Source: Bugulina stolonifera (taxonomy: Eukaryota; Bryozoa; Gymnolaemata; Cheilostomatida; Bugulidae). From it: a stretch of 64,000 nucleotides of DNA. Below are positions 24,052 through 33,595 of the stretch, one piece after another. The notes beneath the pieces are model-generated. The model saw only the letters and a program-made list of their open reading frames with translations, was not told the origin of the DNA and made no database searches. The DNA is taken from assembly GCA_935421135.1 (NCBI GenBank), contig OW285188.1, forward strand, positions 8,350,733-8,414,732, given 5' to 3'. The position numbers and the translations under genes are program-made. Position 1 is the stretch's first letter. Every line of letters begins with the position of its first letter.

Positions 24052-26537
24052 ATGCTAAGGTACTTTCTGGTAGCAAGCTTGGTGGCGCTTGTAGTTAATG
24101 CCATCTCGAAGGAGGAGATGAGAGTATTAAAGAAGAGGAACGCACTGGGAACATCCAATGAAGAGATGATAAACAGGGCTCTAGATGGTGTAGATGAGTA
24201 CTGTGCCAAAAATCAAGATGAACAAGGTAGAGTACTACAGGCTACTATGTCTTATATTACTTACTAATTACCTGTGTACTGCAATAATTTGGTAAAGACT
24301 TTCTAACTATGGCGAAAAATCTAATTTTGACAACAACTAAACTTTCGACTTGATTATAATATGATATATCATGTTCCATCTGTTTTACATGTACAGTACA
24401 TGTAAAACAGAAAAAATATGTTTAACTAAAAATAAAAAGAGGATTTATTTACATTTATCACATAACTATTAGAATGTCCTGTTATCCTTATAACCTACAT
24501 GTACTTACTTGTTATTTTCGACCCGACAGACTATAGGAAAAAGAGGAGTTCTGCAGAGGAAATAAGGGAGATCCTCAGAGAGCTACTAGAAGAGTGCAAC
24601 GACGATGAAGAGCCCCGACCAACTCCACCATCTATCGATGGTATGTTAATGCACTATACAAATTACTAACATGCCTTATTCTTATTTATTCATTTAGTAT
24701 TCCACATGTTGTTATTCATGCTCTCTATGCTATATAAATTTGTAATAATATATTAGCAATTAAAATTTGGCTGCTACAATGTGCATGCATGTGCGGCAAT
24801 TTCCACCCCTTTACACATTTCTTGTCTATCAAACTATTGTCGATAGTCGTATATACATTGTATATATTACATTGTATACTATCATATACCGCTTGGTTAG
24901 CAGATAGTCTTGCATTCATATGTAGGATGTAAGGCTCAGATCTAGGTTTGTGCTGTTGGTGGTTTGTAATGCTACAGTAACTTTCCGTAATTTTTACCAA
25001 ACATCTGTTATTCAACTGTGTTATTTTTATGCCATCACCAACATTTATAAACAGTTATACATGTACTACAAATTTAATTTGCAGGTCCTTGCACGTCTAT
25101 CAACACAGTGAATCTAACTGGGTCATGGAGAAAGGATAATGCTGGGTCAAATCTTAAACCGGCCAATAACTTCTATGCCTGCGATAGAGAACTCCAGAAA
25201 AATATCATCTGGTTCAGGTAAATATGAACTACAGATTCAGAAATCAAAATTAATATCGTTTATTAAAAGTTGATGAAAGTATGCAGGGATAACCAGAGCA
25301 TTCAAATAATATGATAATTTAGAATAGTTCAAACTTTATACATTTTGCAGAAAATCACAAGCCAAAAATCTTACAATTAAACCTCGCACTTTAGATTGAA
25401 TGTTATGAATGCATGAAATGTTACAACAAAGTGCATAACAAACAGCTATTAATGTCTCCAAATAATGCATCTGCCTCAGATGCTTTTACCGTCACCATAT
25501 TAGTCATTTTATGTAATAGTGCTACAATGTAAAAAATAATAGTTTGAAAATGATGTATCTACATTGTATGACAGATTTTAGATTCTTCTTGCACTTGCCA
25601 TATATCTTAATTGTTATTTTAGTTATTAAAGGGACTGTCACAACATACATGTAGGTTGTACTAATAATAGCTCATGTGGGTGATGTTGCTTTCAGGTTCA
25701 CTGGTGATGGCGGCAGACAGTTGTCTAACAAATGTGCCCCTAGTTACTCTTGTGGAGGTCATGGTGGATTCTGGACTGATGCAGCCATGCCTTCACAAGT
25801 TGGTCAGATACTCAGTGTACCCATATATGGAAGCTGGAGTGGTGACTGCAAATGGTATGTAACATACACACACGCTGTTTGCATTCACATGTTATATTAT
25901 TGATCATGTTTTGGGATCTCTGATATGTTCTGTGAGTTCATAAATTTTACTTGAGTCGTAATCAATAGTGTCATAGCAGTCAACCTCAATTGCCTAGACG
26001 TGCTGCAAAACATTAAGTTATCAGTTACCAGTTACCAGTTACCAGTTACCATTTATGAGTTACCAGTTATGAGTTACCAGTTATGAGTTACCAGTTACCA
26101 GTCATTAGTTATTAGTTACCAGTTACTAGTTATGAGTTACCAGTGACCAGTTACCAACTGCTATTTGCAAATGACTCTTATCTTCTGCATCTTAATAATC
26201 TACCTTGAGACTTACTTTGTCATTCTAGAAGAGGTTTCAAATAGCCTTAGGTCTTTGCACATAACTGAGTCAATTAGGCTAGGCTGACAGGGTAAATTTA
26301 AATAATAGAGAAGAGGGCTTCTCGATCTTGTACTATAATAAGAATTCTTGACTATGATGAAACCGTGTAAATTTGTACTTCTGTTCCCTAATCTGACATT
26401 CACTATACTCCAGGTACAGATGGCCAACCAGTCAAGCTCTGACTGTACAGAGATGCTCTACCAGACCAGGAGACTTTGTCTACAGAGTCCACGGTACTGG
26501 CTCCTGTTACTGGACCTTCTGTGGAATGGACCTGTAG
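24052..26537 (+). CDS. Secreted propeptide plus D8C-domain protein, copy 3
   Basis: Exons 24052-24226, 24530-24640, 25085-25217, 25696-25854 and 26414-26537 encode 233 residues. All introns are GT-AG with phases 1-1-2-2. The ATG at 24052 is chosen because it opens directly into the signal peptide (MLRYFLVASLVALVVNA, cut before ISKEE). An ATG six codons upstream would add MRIAYK. Propeptide cysteines are C51 and C81, which might pair. The cleavage site is YRKKRS (R64), and a second basic LKKRN lies at 26-30. The D8C domain spans 98-233 with eight cysteines. It differs from copies 1 and 2 by a shorter linker (RPTPPSIDG) and by ending at GMDL. Confidence 0.85.
26010..26155. repeat. AGTTACC/AGTTATG minisatellite in D8C-3 intron 4
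   Basis: Mixed 7-bp units AGTTACC and AGTTATG in tandem. Homologous arrays of different length occupy the same intron in copies 4 (52662-52790) and 5 (60933-61100). Confidence 0.9.
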
Positions 26538-26639
26538 GAGAATAGATCAAAACTACACTCCCCTGAACTGGACACAACGATGACCGCTACTGCGTAACGA
26601 GTAACCACACTGTCACAAAACTCTAACATAATATAATAA

Positions 26640-26775
26640 CATTATTTTTATTTCTTTATGCTGATTAGAGTAAATTCTTATTTCTTTATGCTGATTGGAG
26701 TAAATTATTATTTCTTTATGCTGATTGGAGTAAATTCTTATTTCTTTATGCTGATTGGAGTAACTTCTTTTTTCT
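26640..26775. repeat. Tandem 31-33-bp repeat downstream of D8C-3
   Basis: TTCTTATTTCTTTATGCTGA followed by TTGGAGTAAA, four to five copies. The same array follows copies 4 and 5. Confidence 0.9.
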
Positions 26776-26779
26776 AGAG

Positions 26780-27961
26780 TGCATGGATGAGACTACACTT
26801 GCATGATAACAATGTTAATTTTTCTTTCCCACAGAGCATACATTATAACATAATAATAGTATCACATAGCTATATGTTGCAATACACCTACACTGTTTAT
26901 CCAGTGGCAGCAGTACTTGACAGATTGATTCAAGATTTGAATACTACAAGCTGCAAACACAATGTGAATTTAACATAGCCTAATTTCCTTTGTTCAAACT
27001 GAGAATAAGTTATATTTTTCATTATACCCCTATTACAATCTCCAAACATAATCAGAAAATCTCTAAGGCTATGTCAAAATATGCAATGTTGCAGCTAGGA
27101 GCGAAGGCTAGTTTAGAGAGATGACAACTCTATTGTTTGCCATTTTTGAAAACTACATTATTTGCAGTTATGCACAAGTTTTACACATGTTCAAGTAATA
27201 AACAAAATCACACTCTGCAGATATATGTTGTTGCTGATATGATATACAAGTGTATTTATCACCTACTTTATTGTGCAATCAGTAGAATCCAACCACAACA
27301 CAAAGTGTATAAGTATAGTCTTTGATGTGACTTGAACCAACTGAAAGTCTGGACAATTCATCCAGTATTATCAGTAGATGATACAGGATGAGTTGTTTGT
27401 AATAATCAGTGATTATGTATGCATCATAGAACTCTTTCTAGAGTTATCCCTTGGTCTATTGCTTTATAATAGCTGCTAAGATATGATTTATAGTCTGTAG
27501 TATTCTAGTATTAATCACAACTGTTGTAGAAGCAGCCTGTACCCACCCAACCCCACCCCCTACCTATATAACAATTCTACATTGGCAGAAGTAGTCCTGA
27601 ACACAAAAGAAATAAAATGGGAGTTGTCTTCTGCTACTGCAATAAGTAATAACAATGTAAACTATGATAAGATAACTCTCAGTTTATAATAAGCAGAGGA
27701 TAGCTTGCTCAAACAGTGTCGACTACATGACTGTTCAACTGTACAAATATGCAGTTCTACAACAGTATAACCTGAAGTAATACATTTGTAAGTTCAATTC
27801 TTTTACATGTAATACTCTGCAATCAAGTATTGATAACTACATGTACATGTACATATTATGTTGATCCTTTTATAGGCTTATAGGCTTTCGTAGGTTTAAT
27901 CAAGTAGTATGCCTTATTTTATTGTTTTTGGTAACAGGCATCATAAATAATGTTGGAGTAC
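26780..27961. other. Segment C downstream of D8C-3
   Basis: No coding evidence. From about 26949 onward it is base-for-base the same as 61665 onward in module 3 (constant offset 34712 from 27137 to 27966), while the paralogous stretch in module 2 has many differences. Confidence 0.6.
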
Positions 27962-28733
27962 TGTAATGTTTTGTGTGCGTGTGTGTGCATGTGACCTACA
28001 TGTACTTGTGCACAAAGGGAAGAGCCTATTAGTGGTGCTAGACCTTCTGCATTACATGAAGGGTCGACAGGTACTTGTAGTTATAATGTTATCCAAGATG
28101 ACCCATGTGGTCCTGAGTCAATGCTTGTATGCTATACTTGAGAAAGAGTATGTTCAGTCTTAGTAGGTTGTTCGGGCATCAAGGTCGTGAGACCTTATCA
28201 GCTAAGACTAACCTTAGCTACGAGAGAATACTCTATATTAGTAATATAGAAGTGTCTTTATTGCGATCCAAGCATCAACTGAAACAATAACAGTATAAAC
28301 ATTCGCTTTTTATAGTTTTAAACTTCCTGTAAAAGTTTCCGGTAAAAGGACGACGTAGCATCATTTGGAAATTGCACAAAAAGATGGAGGCCGGAAGGCC
28401 GAGGCCTAACATGGGTCGGCCCCAAACGAAATATGCTTAAAAACATGCAAAACATGTGCAAAATAAATTACATCAATTTCTGAGACGTCGGCCTCAGTTA
28501 CATGAGTATAAAAGGGGTATTTTCACTTAGCAATTTATCACATATACATATAGTTCAAGTAATGCATAACATAGAGATATATAAATATGTGTAAGTATAT
28601 GCATGTATAATACGGTAAGTACACAAGTAATTGAATGAGTATCAGCTGAGCGACACAACTACAGGCACTTAATGTGCATAAATTTTCATCAAGTAGGCTG
28701 AGGCTGTACTAATAAATGTCTCTGACCACTACA
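27962..28733 (-). mobile_element. Solo LTR, module 1
   Basis: A TGTAATG…CTACA unit of 772 bp is flanked by GTAC (27958-27961) and ATAC (28734-28737). It aligns along its length with the LTRs of the adjacent complete retroelement (shared GTGTCTTTATTG, CCGGAAG and GGTCGG blocks) but is clearly diverged. Orphan copies at the same place in modules 2 and 3 show that it inserted before the tandem duplication. Confidence 0.8.
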
Positions 28734-28737
28734 ATAC

Positions 28738-29543
28738 TGTAATGGTTTCTGTGTTTTGGTGCGGTCGTCCTTGGACGACTATCGACCCAGAAATGAAGTG
28801 CCTATGAGTGGTAATAGGACTTCGCATTACATGAAAGATCGAGCGGTCTCAGTAGCCCAAATACTACCAAAGACGACCCATCTGATCTCAAGTCCGACCT
28901 TCAGACTATACAGTGAAAGAGAGTAGTTCAACCTAGTAGGCGGTTCGCAAAGCGAATGACCTAGTAAAAGGAAGAGAAAGTCCCTGTATCAAGTATAGAT
29001 GTGTCTTTATTGAAAGCCAAGTGTAGACTGAGACAATGAACAGTAAAACAGTGCCCTTTATATAGTATGAACTTCCGGCCGACGTGACGTCGGGAAAAGA
29101 CGACGTGTGGTCGTCCGGAAGTTGCGCAACAAGATGGCCGCCGGAAGCCCGACGGCCGACCCAAAATAGGTCGGGTTCTACAAAAGTTGCTTATAATGGT
29201 CCAATTCATGTACAAAATGAATATCAATGGATTCTGAGAGGTCGGGCCTCTGTACATGGGTATAAAAGGCATAAAAAAGGACTTAGTAACATTCATGTGA
29301 CTATGTACAACAACATATAGTAAGATACATGAATAAGGAGTGAGCATAAACACATGGAGACATATATATAGACGGTAATTAAGTACTTTGAACATGCAAT
29401 GTAGTTAAAGGTAAGTATACGAGCACTAATTGTGAGAATGTTAGTGTCAGGTGAGTAGCGCTGTAACAACTACTAGGCACTTAGGGTGCGGTGGAGCTTC
29501 GTCCGGGAGTTGGGGTCGTATACAAATGTCCTGTACCATCACA
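28738..29543 (-). repeat. 3' LTR of retroelement
   Basis: 806 bp. It differs from the 5' LTR by one small change near 29068 (a 2-bp length difference). On the minus strand it starts TGTGATGG and ends CATTACA. AATAAA (minus) at 29006-29011 lies about 45 nt downstream of a TATA box at 29056-29065, giving a compact R region. Confidence 0.9.
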
Positions 29544-32367
29544 TAGCCCCCCGATCCTTGGCACTATCTCTTCGAGTATGTCTAAGGATCTGCTCCGTGA
29601 GCCGTTGGTGGAGGGATATTTCGTCCTGTACGGCTTCCGTCTGCTGGACTATAGTAAGCCGGTCTCTAACATGTGAGTGAAGAAGTCTCTGCTGGAGTAT
29701 GTGCAATTGGTGCCTGAGGCGTCCGAGACGATTGTTTAGAGTGGCACACAATCGTTCTCTCTCCTTCTGGAATTCTGCTGTAGGGGTGCGGGATTCAAGA
29801 GTCTTCTTTGTGTTTTTAGTATCTGGAGGGCTGGTCGACAATGGGACGGCCTTGTCTGATCCGGTTCTAGCCTTAGGCGGCCGGGGCCGACGTTTGGGTA
29901 TGTCGTAAGTATCAGTCCCTCGGTGGTCCAAGGCTGGAGGGTCCATACGAGTCTGTGGTCGCTTTGGACTGCCTAGTCGCTCCCAGGGCGACTTTCTTTT
30001 ACTTGTTTTCTTTGGGGCAGGAGGAGGTGTCAGTCGCACCACTGCTGCTCTGGCTTCAGCTTCTGGAGGAGCTGGTATAGTGAAAGGTTTCGGTCCTACG
30101 TCTGCTGGGATGCATGAGGGGTAAGCGACCCTCTTGTCGAGCTTCATCGCCTTGAGGAAAAGCTGGAACATGTGGGAATCCACTTCATACTGGATGGCTC
30201 CGTGGCCTGTCTGGCTTTGGTGCCGATAGACAGTCTCTGCATCACGGGCGCTGACTCCACAGGAACAGAAGAACTGGGTAAAGTGTTGGCGTGTGTGAGC
30301 CTTGATGGTGTTCTCCGTCCCTTCTAGCTTACATAGTCGACAATAGGAGTTCCTTCCTTTACATCGGGCTGTCCGACGTATATCACTACTGGTCCGTGGA
30401 GAGATCCAGCAAAGTTGAGACTGCGGCATAGGCGTCTCTGGAGAGGTCTCTATAAGAGAAAGTGTAGATACAAGAGGTTGATCATTTAGATTATCAATGT
30501 TTGCGTAGGCCGAGTCGTCTTCGTCACCCGACTCAGTCACATGGTGTACAATGTCATTGGAGTACATATGCGTGTCCGAGGTCGTCCCGGAGGGGAGGCG
30601 GTGCATGTCCGAGTCGGTTAGGACGGCATCGTCCCGAAGCACCGAAGGTACTTCAGTATGACCCGACCCGACTGGCACGACCTCATCCCTCGAGGAGTTC
30701 CCGAGATCAGCATATAAGTCGTCGTCGTCCAAAAGCAACAGTACCTCGTCCAAGTCTATTGGCTCACCTGGCAAGTCCATGAGTAGGCCGACTAGGGAGG
30801 GCACCGTCCTTGTTGAGAAGTCTCGAATAGAGTGCTCCGTTGTCCGACTAGGTGTTGACTGAGTGGTGGTGGTGAGGGTACTGGGGGATCCATCTGGATC
30901 CTGGCCTTTTATAGGTGTGGGGGCTGCCCTGGTTCTCCTTCTGGTGTGCGACGTTATGTCTGCAACAGCTGGCTTCTCACCATGTAGTAGGGCTACGTTG
31001 CGGCGGAAGTGCACTTGTCTGACCCCGGTTGTTAGATCTATTTTGATCTCAAGGTTGTCTGGGTCACCGGATCCGTCTGTGGAATTGGAGAGTAAACACG
31101 GGCCTGGCCGTGTCGGCCTACGATAGGTAGTCGTCTGGGCAGCCCATTTGTGATGAATTCTTTCTAGTATAACCTCTGGGGGTCGGCCTCGCTTCCACCG
31201 GGCCTTCCTCCTGTATGATAGGGGTCTGTTTTCCCTAGTGTAGGGCGTTAGCATCCGGACGTAGGAGGGTCTACCTTTTGAACCTCTGCCCCAGTCGGGC
31301 GGCGGGAATATCGGGTGCTGGAAATAGTCGACAGCACCTTCCTCGAGGCGGTTTGTGCCTTGTCTACGCTCCTGGATGCGCGGCTTTTTAGCCTGTCGGC
31401 CCTGGTCCTCTACTTGCCTCTTTTTCTTCGCTGTTCCTCCCTCGGCTTCTAGCCCCCCTATCGGGTGGCCAGGGCGTCGGCATTGTACTTCGACGTCATG
31501 CGGAGTTGTACTGGGCGGTAATGATCCTTTTCCTCTCTCGGCCCTGGATCCTCTGTGGGGGTGTCCTTGACGTCGGCATTGATCATCGACGTCGGGCGCA
31601 GGTGTACTAAGTGATGAGCTTCCCGTTCCTCCCTCGGCCCTGGATCCTCTGTGGGGGTGTCCTTGACGTCGGCATTGATCATCAACGTCGGGCGCAGGTG
31701 TACTAGGTACTGAATTATCCGTTCCTCCCTCGGCCCTGGATCCTCTGGTGGGGTGTCCTTGACGTCGGCATGAGTCATCGACGTCGGGCGGAGGCGTACT
31801 AGGCTTCATCTCAGGCATCGTCCTCAATGTATAAGGGCTTCCCGTTCTATTGACACACGGCCATTGATCTCGGCTGGTGTATACCTTAGCGGTATGGCAG
31901 TTTACAGAGCACTTGTGTTTAGTCAGGTAGGGCATCCCTAGGACGCCATCTTCTGGTATGGAGCCGATGAGGAACAGTTCTTGGCTAAAGGTACGACCGA
32001 CTACCATAGGTAGCCTTACCATTCCCTCGAACCTGAGAGTCGAGCCGTCGGCCATCTTGCCATATGGCTGACTTACTGGTAGGACCTCTAGGTCGGGTCT
32101 CTGCAGCTTCTTCAGGATGCGGGGTGATATTAGGTTGGTCGTACAGCCCGTGTCCAAGAGTAGGGTTACATCTTGGCTACATAGTCGTCCTTGTATGTAC
32201 AGGCTAGGTACATGCGGCTTTACATACGTCACTTGAGTCACTGTTTTAGAAGGGGGGTCGGCCTTGCCGACCGGATACTTGGGACGGTCTTCCGAGATGG
32301 AAATGTGAGAGGTGTGAGGAACTTGTAGGGCCCGAGTGCCAGCCTCTACTGTCTCGGGCCGGAGCCT
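29539..32367 (-). CDS. Protease-zinc finger reading frame of LTR element (expressed by -1 frameshift from gag)
   Basis: An open frame of about 942 codons overlaps the end of gag in the -1 frame. It has no ATG before the protease core (the first start-like codon, at 32241, is GTG), which fits frameshift expression. The N-terminal 110 residues are a retroviral-type aspartic protease: LLLDTGCTTNLIS with the catalytic Asp, and later DGVLGMPYL. Next comes a Pro/Arg-rich region with four 32-residue repeats (CRRQGHP in each), coded at about 31430-31800. An acidic segment follows, then a double zinc finger (30202-30342; C-x2-C-x11-H-x3-HF-x4-C-x-C-x12-H-x5-H). The C-terminus is basic, Pro-rich and possibly coiled-coil. 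No YxDD reverse transcriptase, RNase H or integrase motif is present. It takes the place of pol, and its function beyond the protease is unknown. Confidence 0.8.
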   Translation of the reverse strand, partial: RLRPETVEAGTRALQVPHTSHISISEDRPKYPVGKADPPSKTVTQVTYVKPHVPSLYIQGRLCSQDVTLLLDTGCTTNLISPRILKKLQRPDLEVLPVSQPYGKMADGSTLRFEGMVRLPMVVGRTFSQELFLIGSIPEDGVLGMPYLTKHKCSVNCHTAKVYTSRDQWPCVNRTGSPYTLRTMPEMKPSTPPPDVDDSCRRQGHPTRGSRAEGGTDNSVPSTPAPDVDDQCRRQGHPHRGSRAEGGTGSSSLSTPAPDVDDQCRRQGHPHRGSRAERGKGSLPPSTTPHDVEVQCRRPGHPIGGLEAEGGTAKKKRQVEDQGRQAKKPRIQERRQGTNRLEEGAVDYFQHPIFPPPDWGRGSKGRPSYVRMLTPYTRENRPLSYRRKARWKRGRPPEVILERIHHKWAAQTTTYRRPTRPGPCLLSNSTDGSGDPDNLEIKIDLTTGVRQVHFRRNVALLHGEKPAVADITSHTRRRTRAAPTPIKGQDPDGSPSTLTTTTQSTPSRTTEHSIRDFSTRTVPSLVGLLMDLPGEPIDLDEVLLLLDDDDLYADLGNSSRDEVVPVGSGHTEVPSVLRDDAVLTDSDMHRLPSGTTSDTHMYSNDIVHHVTESGDEDDSAYANIDNLNDQPLVSTLSLIETSPETPMPQSQLCWISPRTSSDIRRTARCKGRNSYCRLCKLEGTENTIKAHTRQHFTQFFCSCGVSARDAETVYRHQSQTGHGAIQYEVDSHMFQLFLKAMKLDKRVAYPSCIPADVGPKPFTIPAPPEAEARAAVVRLTPPPAPKKTSKRKSPWERLGSPKRPQTRMDPPALDHRGTDTYDIPKRRPRPPKARTGSDKAVPLSTSPPDTKNTKKTLESRTPTAEFQKERERLCATLNNRLGRLRHQLHILQQRLLHSHVRDRLTIVQQTEAVQDEISLHQRLTEQILRHTRRDSAKDRGAM
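29544..29557 (-). promoter_or_regulatory. Polypurine tract
   Basis: On the minus strand GGATCGGGGGGCTA immediately precedes the 3' LTR, the expected place for plus-strand priming. It is interrupted by T and C, so it is a plausible but imperfect tract. Confidence 0.5.
30202..30342 (-). other. Double zinc-finger module in retroelement ORF
   Basis: Ligand order is CRLC, HTRQHF, CSC, then YRH and TGH. The spacing C-x2-C-x11-H-x3-H-F-x4-C-x-C-x12-H-x5-H almost equals that of the zinc-finger protein in the Polinton-like element at 38862-39005. Confidence 0.7.
31430..31800 (-). repeat. 96-bp coding tandem repeat in retroelement ORF
   Basis: Four units of 32 codons (STPAPDVDDQCRRQGHPHRG and variants) with some point differences. 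The frame is kept throughout. Confidence 0.9.
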
Positions 32368-33206
32368 TTTCCCGACTCGGGTACTGGCGGCTCAGGATAT
32401 GTGGGGGGAGTGTTCCCATTGGTCCGTTGAGGAGGGGGACCAGGCTTTTTGCTGGTCTGCCAGGAGGGTCTGTTCCGAGGTCCTGGCGCTCTGGGGGCGT
32501 CTAGTAGTCCTCGAAGTCGTCTGACTTCTTGGCTGAGTGTCTGGATGGCCTCTTTCAGGTCGTTGATCCAGGTCAGGTCGGAGTCCACTGTATTTATTTG
32601 GGGTGTCTCCGGCTCGGGTTCTGTGACTGCCCTGATTTGGTGTGCTTTACTTCCACGGGAAGGTCCCTTGACGAGCAAGAAGTCGTTTCCGGCTCGGACG
32701 GCCGAGTCCACATCTCTGGGGTTTATTGCCAAGAGGTGTCTCTGTAGGTGTCCGTCCTCAAGAGAGTTACTGAAGTTTTCCACAGCCAATACCCGGCGGT
32801 GCGCTTCGGGTAGTTCCTGGAAAGCCACATGTACAAGTTTCTTGACGAAGGTGGCATGTTCTTGTAATGACATGCCGGGATCTTTCCGCAGCTGTATGAG
32901 CTGGAGTCTAGCTTCTTTATCAGTTAACCCGTATCGGGCGCGTAGAGCTTCGAAGATCCCTTCTGAGGTGCCGGGTCGGCCACATTCTTGTGCCGGTCCC
33001 TTGAGGGCCTCTCTTAGGTGAAGGTACATGGCTGCCGGGCTCCAGTCGTTTGCCTCGGCTATGGTCAGGAACTGTTCTATAAAGAACTCGACGTCTCCTT
33101 GTCCGTCGAACTGTGGTGTCTTGAAAGAGGGTTGAGGCGGCTGAGGTCGAGCTACGTCTATGTACTGTCCGATTACCTCTACTAGCCTGTCTATATCGCT
33201 AGCCAT
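32346..33206 (-). CDS. Gag of LTR retroelement
   Basis: A 286-residue ORF starts 389 nt inside the 5' LTR boundary. Residues about 25-190 resemble the Ty3/gypsy retrotransposon Gag capsid region (PQFDGQGDVEFFIEQF, LREALKGPAQEC, ARYGLTDKEARLQL, PGMSLQEHATFVKKLV, DGHLQRHLLA). The C-terminus has a short coiled coil (INDLKEAIQTLSQEVRRLRG) and a Pro-rich tail. No CCHC zinc knuckle is visible, which is unusual; RNA binding may reside in the downstream zinc-finger region. It ends with TAG at 32346, eight codons after a slippery heptamer. Confidence 0.8.
   Translation of the reverse strand: MASDIDRLVEVIGQYIDVARPQPPQPSFKTPQFDGQGDVEFFIEQFLTIAEANDWSPAAMYLHLREALKGPAQECGRPGTSEGIFEALRARYGLTDKEARLQLIQLRKDPGMSLQEHATFVKKLVHVAFQELPEAHRRVLAVENFSNSLEDGHLQRHLLAINPRDVDSAVRAGNDFLLVKGPSRGSKAHQIRAVTEPEPETPQINTVDSDLTWINDLKEAIQTLSQEVRRLRGLLDAPRAPGPRNRPSWQTSKKPGPPPQRTNGNTPPTYPEPPVPESGKGSGPRQ
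32367..32373 (-). promoter_or_regulatory. -1 ribosomal frameshift site GGGAAAA
   Basis: In the gag frame the codons read TCG GGA AAA, so G GGA AAA fits X-XXY-YYZ. A -1 slip leads straight into the long protease frame. A GC-rich stretch follows (GGCTCCGGCCCGAG), but a stable pseudoknot was not demonstrated. Confidence 0.65.
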
Positions 33207-33574
33207 TGCTGAGTATAGATGGAGCCTCTTTGGTGAAGGGGACGTGTCGTCCTCGGTTTGATGTCTGTAGGGTGTCGGGTAGTTAGTTAACTACCGTAGT
33301 TTGTTAGGCCGGGTCGGCCTGATGGTCGTACTGAGTACCGTCAATCTGTTCTGGATCCGAGGTCGGTCTTTGATTGAAGATCCGGCGTAGGTCGGGCTAC
33401 ATCCAGCGGAACCACGAGAATTATGGGTGCACTTTAGCGTTTGTCACCTTCTCGTATCCAAGGTTCCCGGGTCCGAGAACTAAATCGCCGTAGAAGTATT
33501 GAAGAATGAGGTCGGTCGGTCACCCGAGTCCGAGGTCACCTTCCTTCTCTTCGTATCGTAAGAGTACGACCTTA
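33207..33574 (-). other. 5' untranslated leader of LTR retroelement
   Basis: Between PBS and gag start. No ORF of note. The packaging signal is expected here but not identifiable by eye. Confidence 0.4.
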
Positions 33575-33594
33575 GAATCCCACCGCTGCCACCA
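33575..33594 (-). promoter_or_regulatory. Primer-binding site, tRNA-Leu
   Basis: On the minus strand TGGTGGCAGCGGTGGGATTC begins one base after the 5' LTR. From established knowledge of animal tRNA-Leu (AAG/UAG) this is complementary to its 3' end including the added CCA, over 20 nt. This fixes the LTR edge and the minus-strand orientation. Confidence 0.8.
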
Positions 33595-33595
33595 A

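Larger units (their letters stand above)
20911..28733. repeat. Tandem module 1 (A-B-D8C gene-C-solo LTR)
   Basis: First copy of a unit of about 7.8 kb. Segment A is 20911-22140 (paralogous to 34404-35921, 55588-57117 and from 63440). Segment B is 22140-23950 (paralogous to 45494-50933 without its insertion, and 57118-58940). The D8C gene and C region follow, ending in the solo LTR. DNA left of 20911 resembles the end of segment C, which suggests that the array once extended further left. Confidence 0.8.

Noticed and set aside
27137..27325. 62-codon ORF identical in modules 1 and 3
   Set aside because: Identity extends over the whole flanking DNA; no coding signature.
28961..29395. 144-residue minus-strand ORF in the LTR (also 33791-34255)
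   Set aside because: Falls across the LTR promoter and polyadenylation signals. Identical in both LTRs because they are copies, and no domain was recognised.
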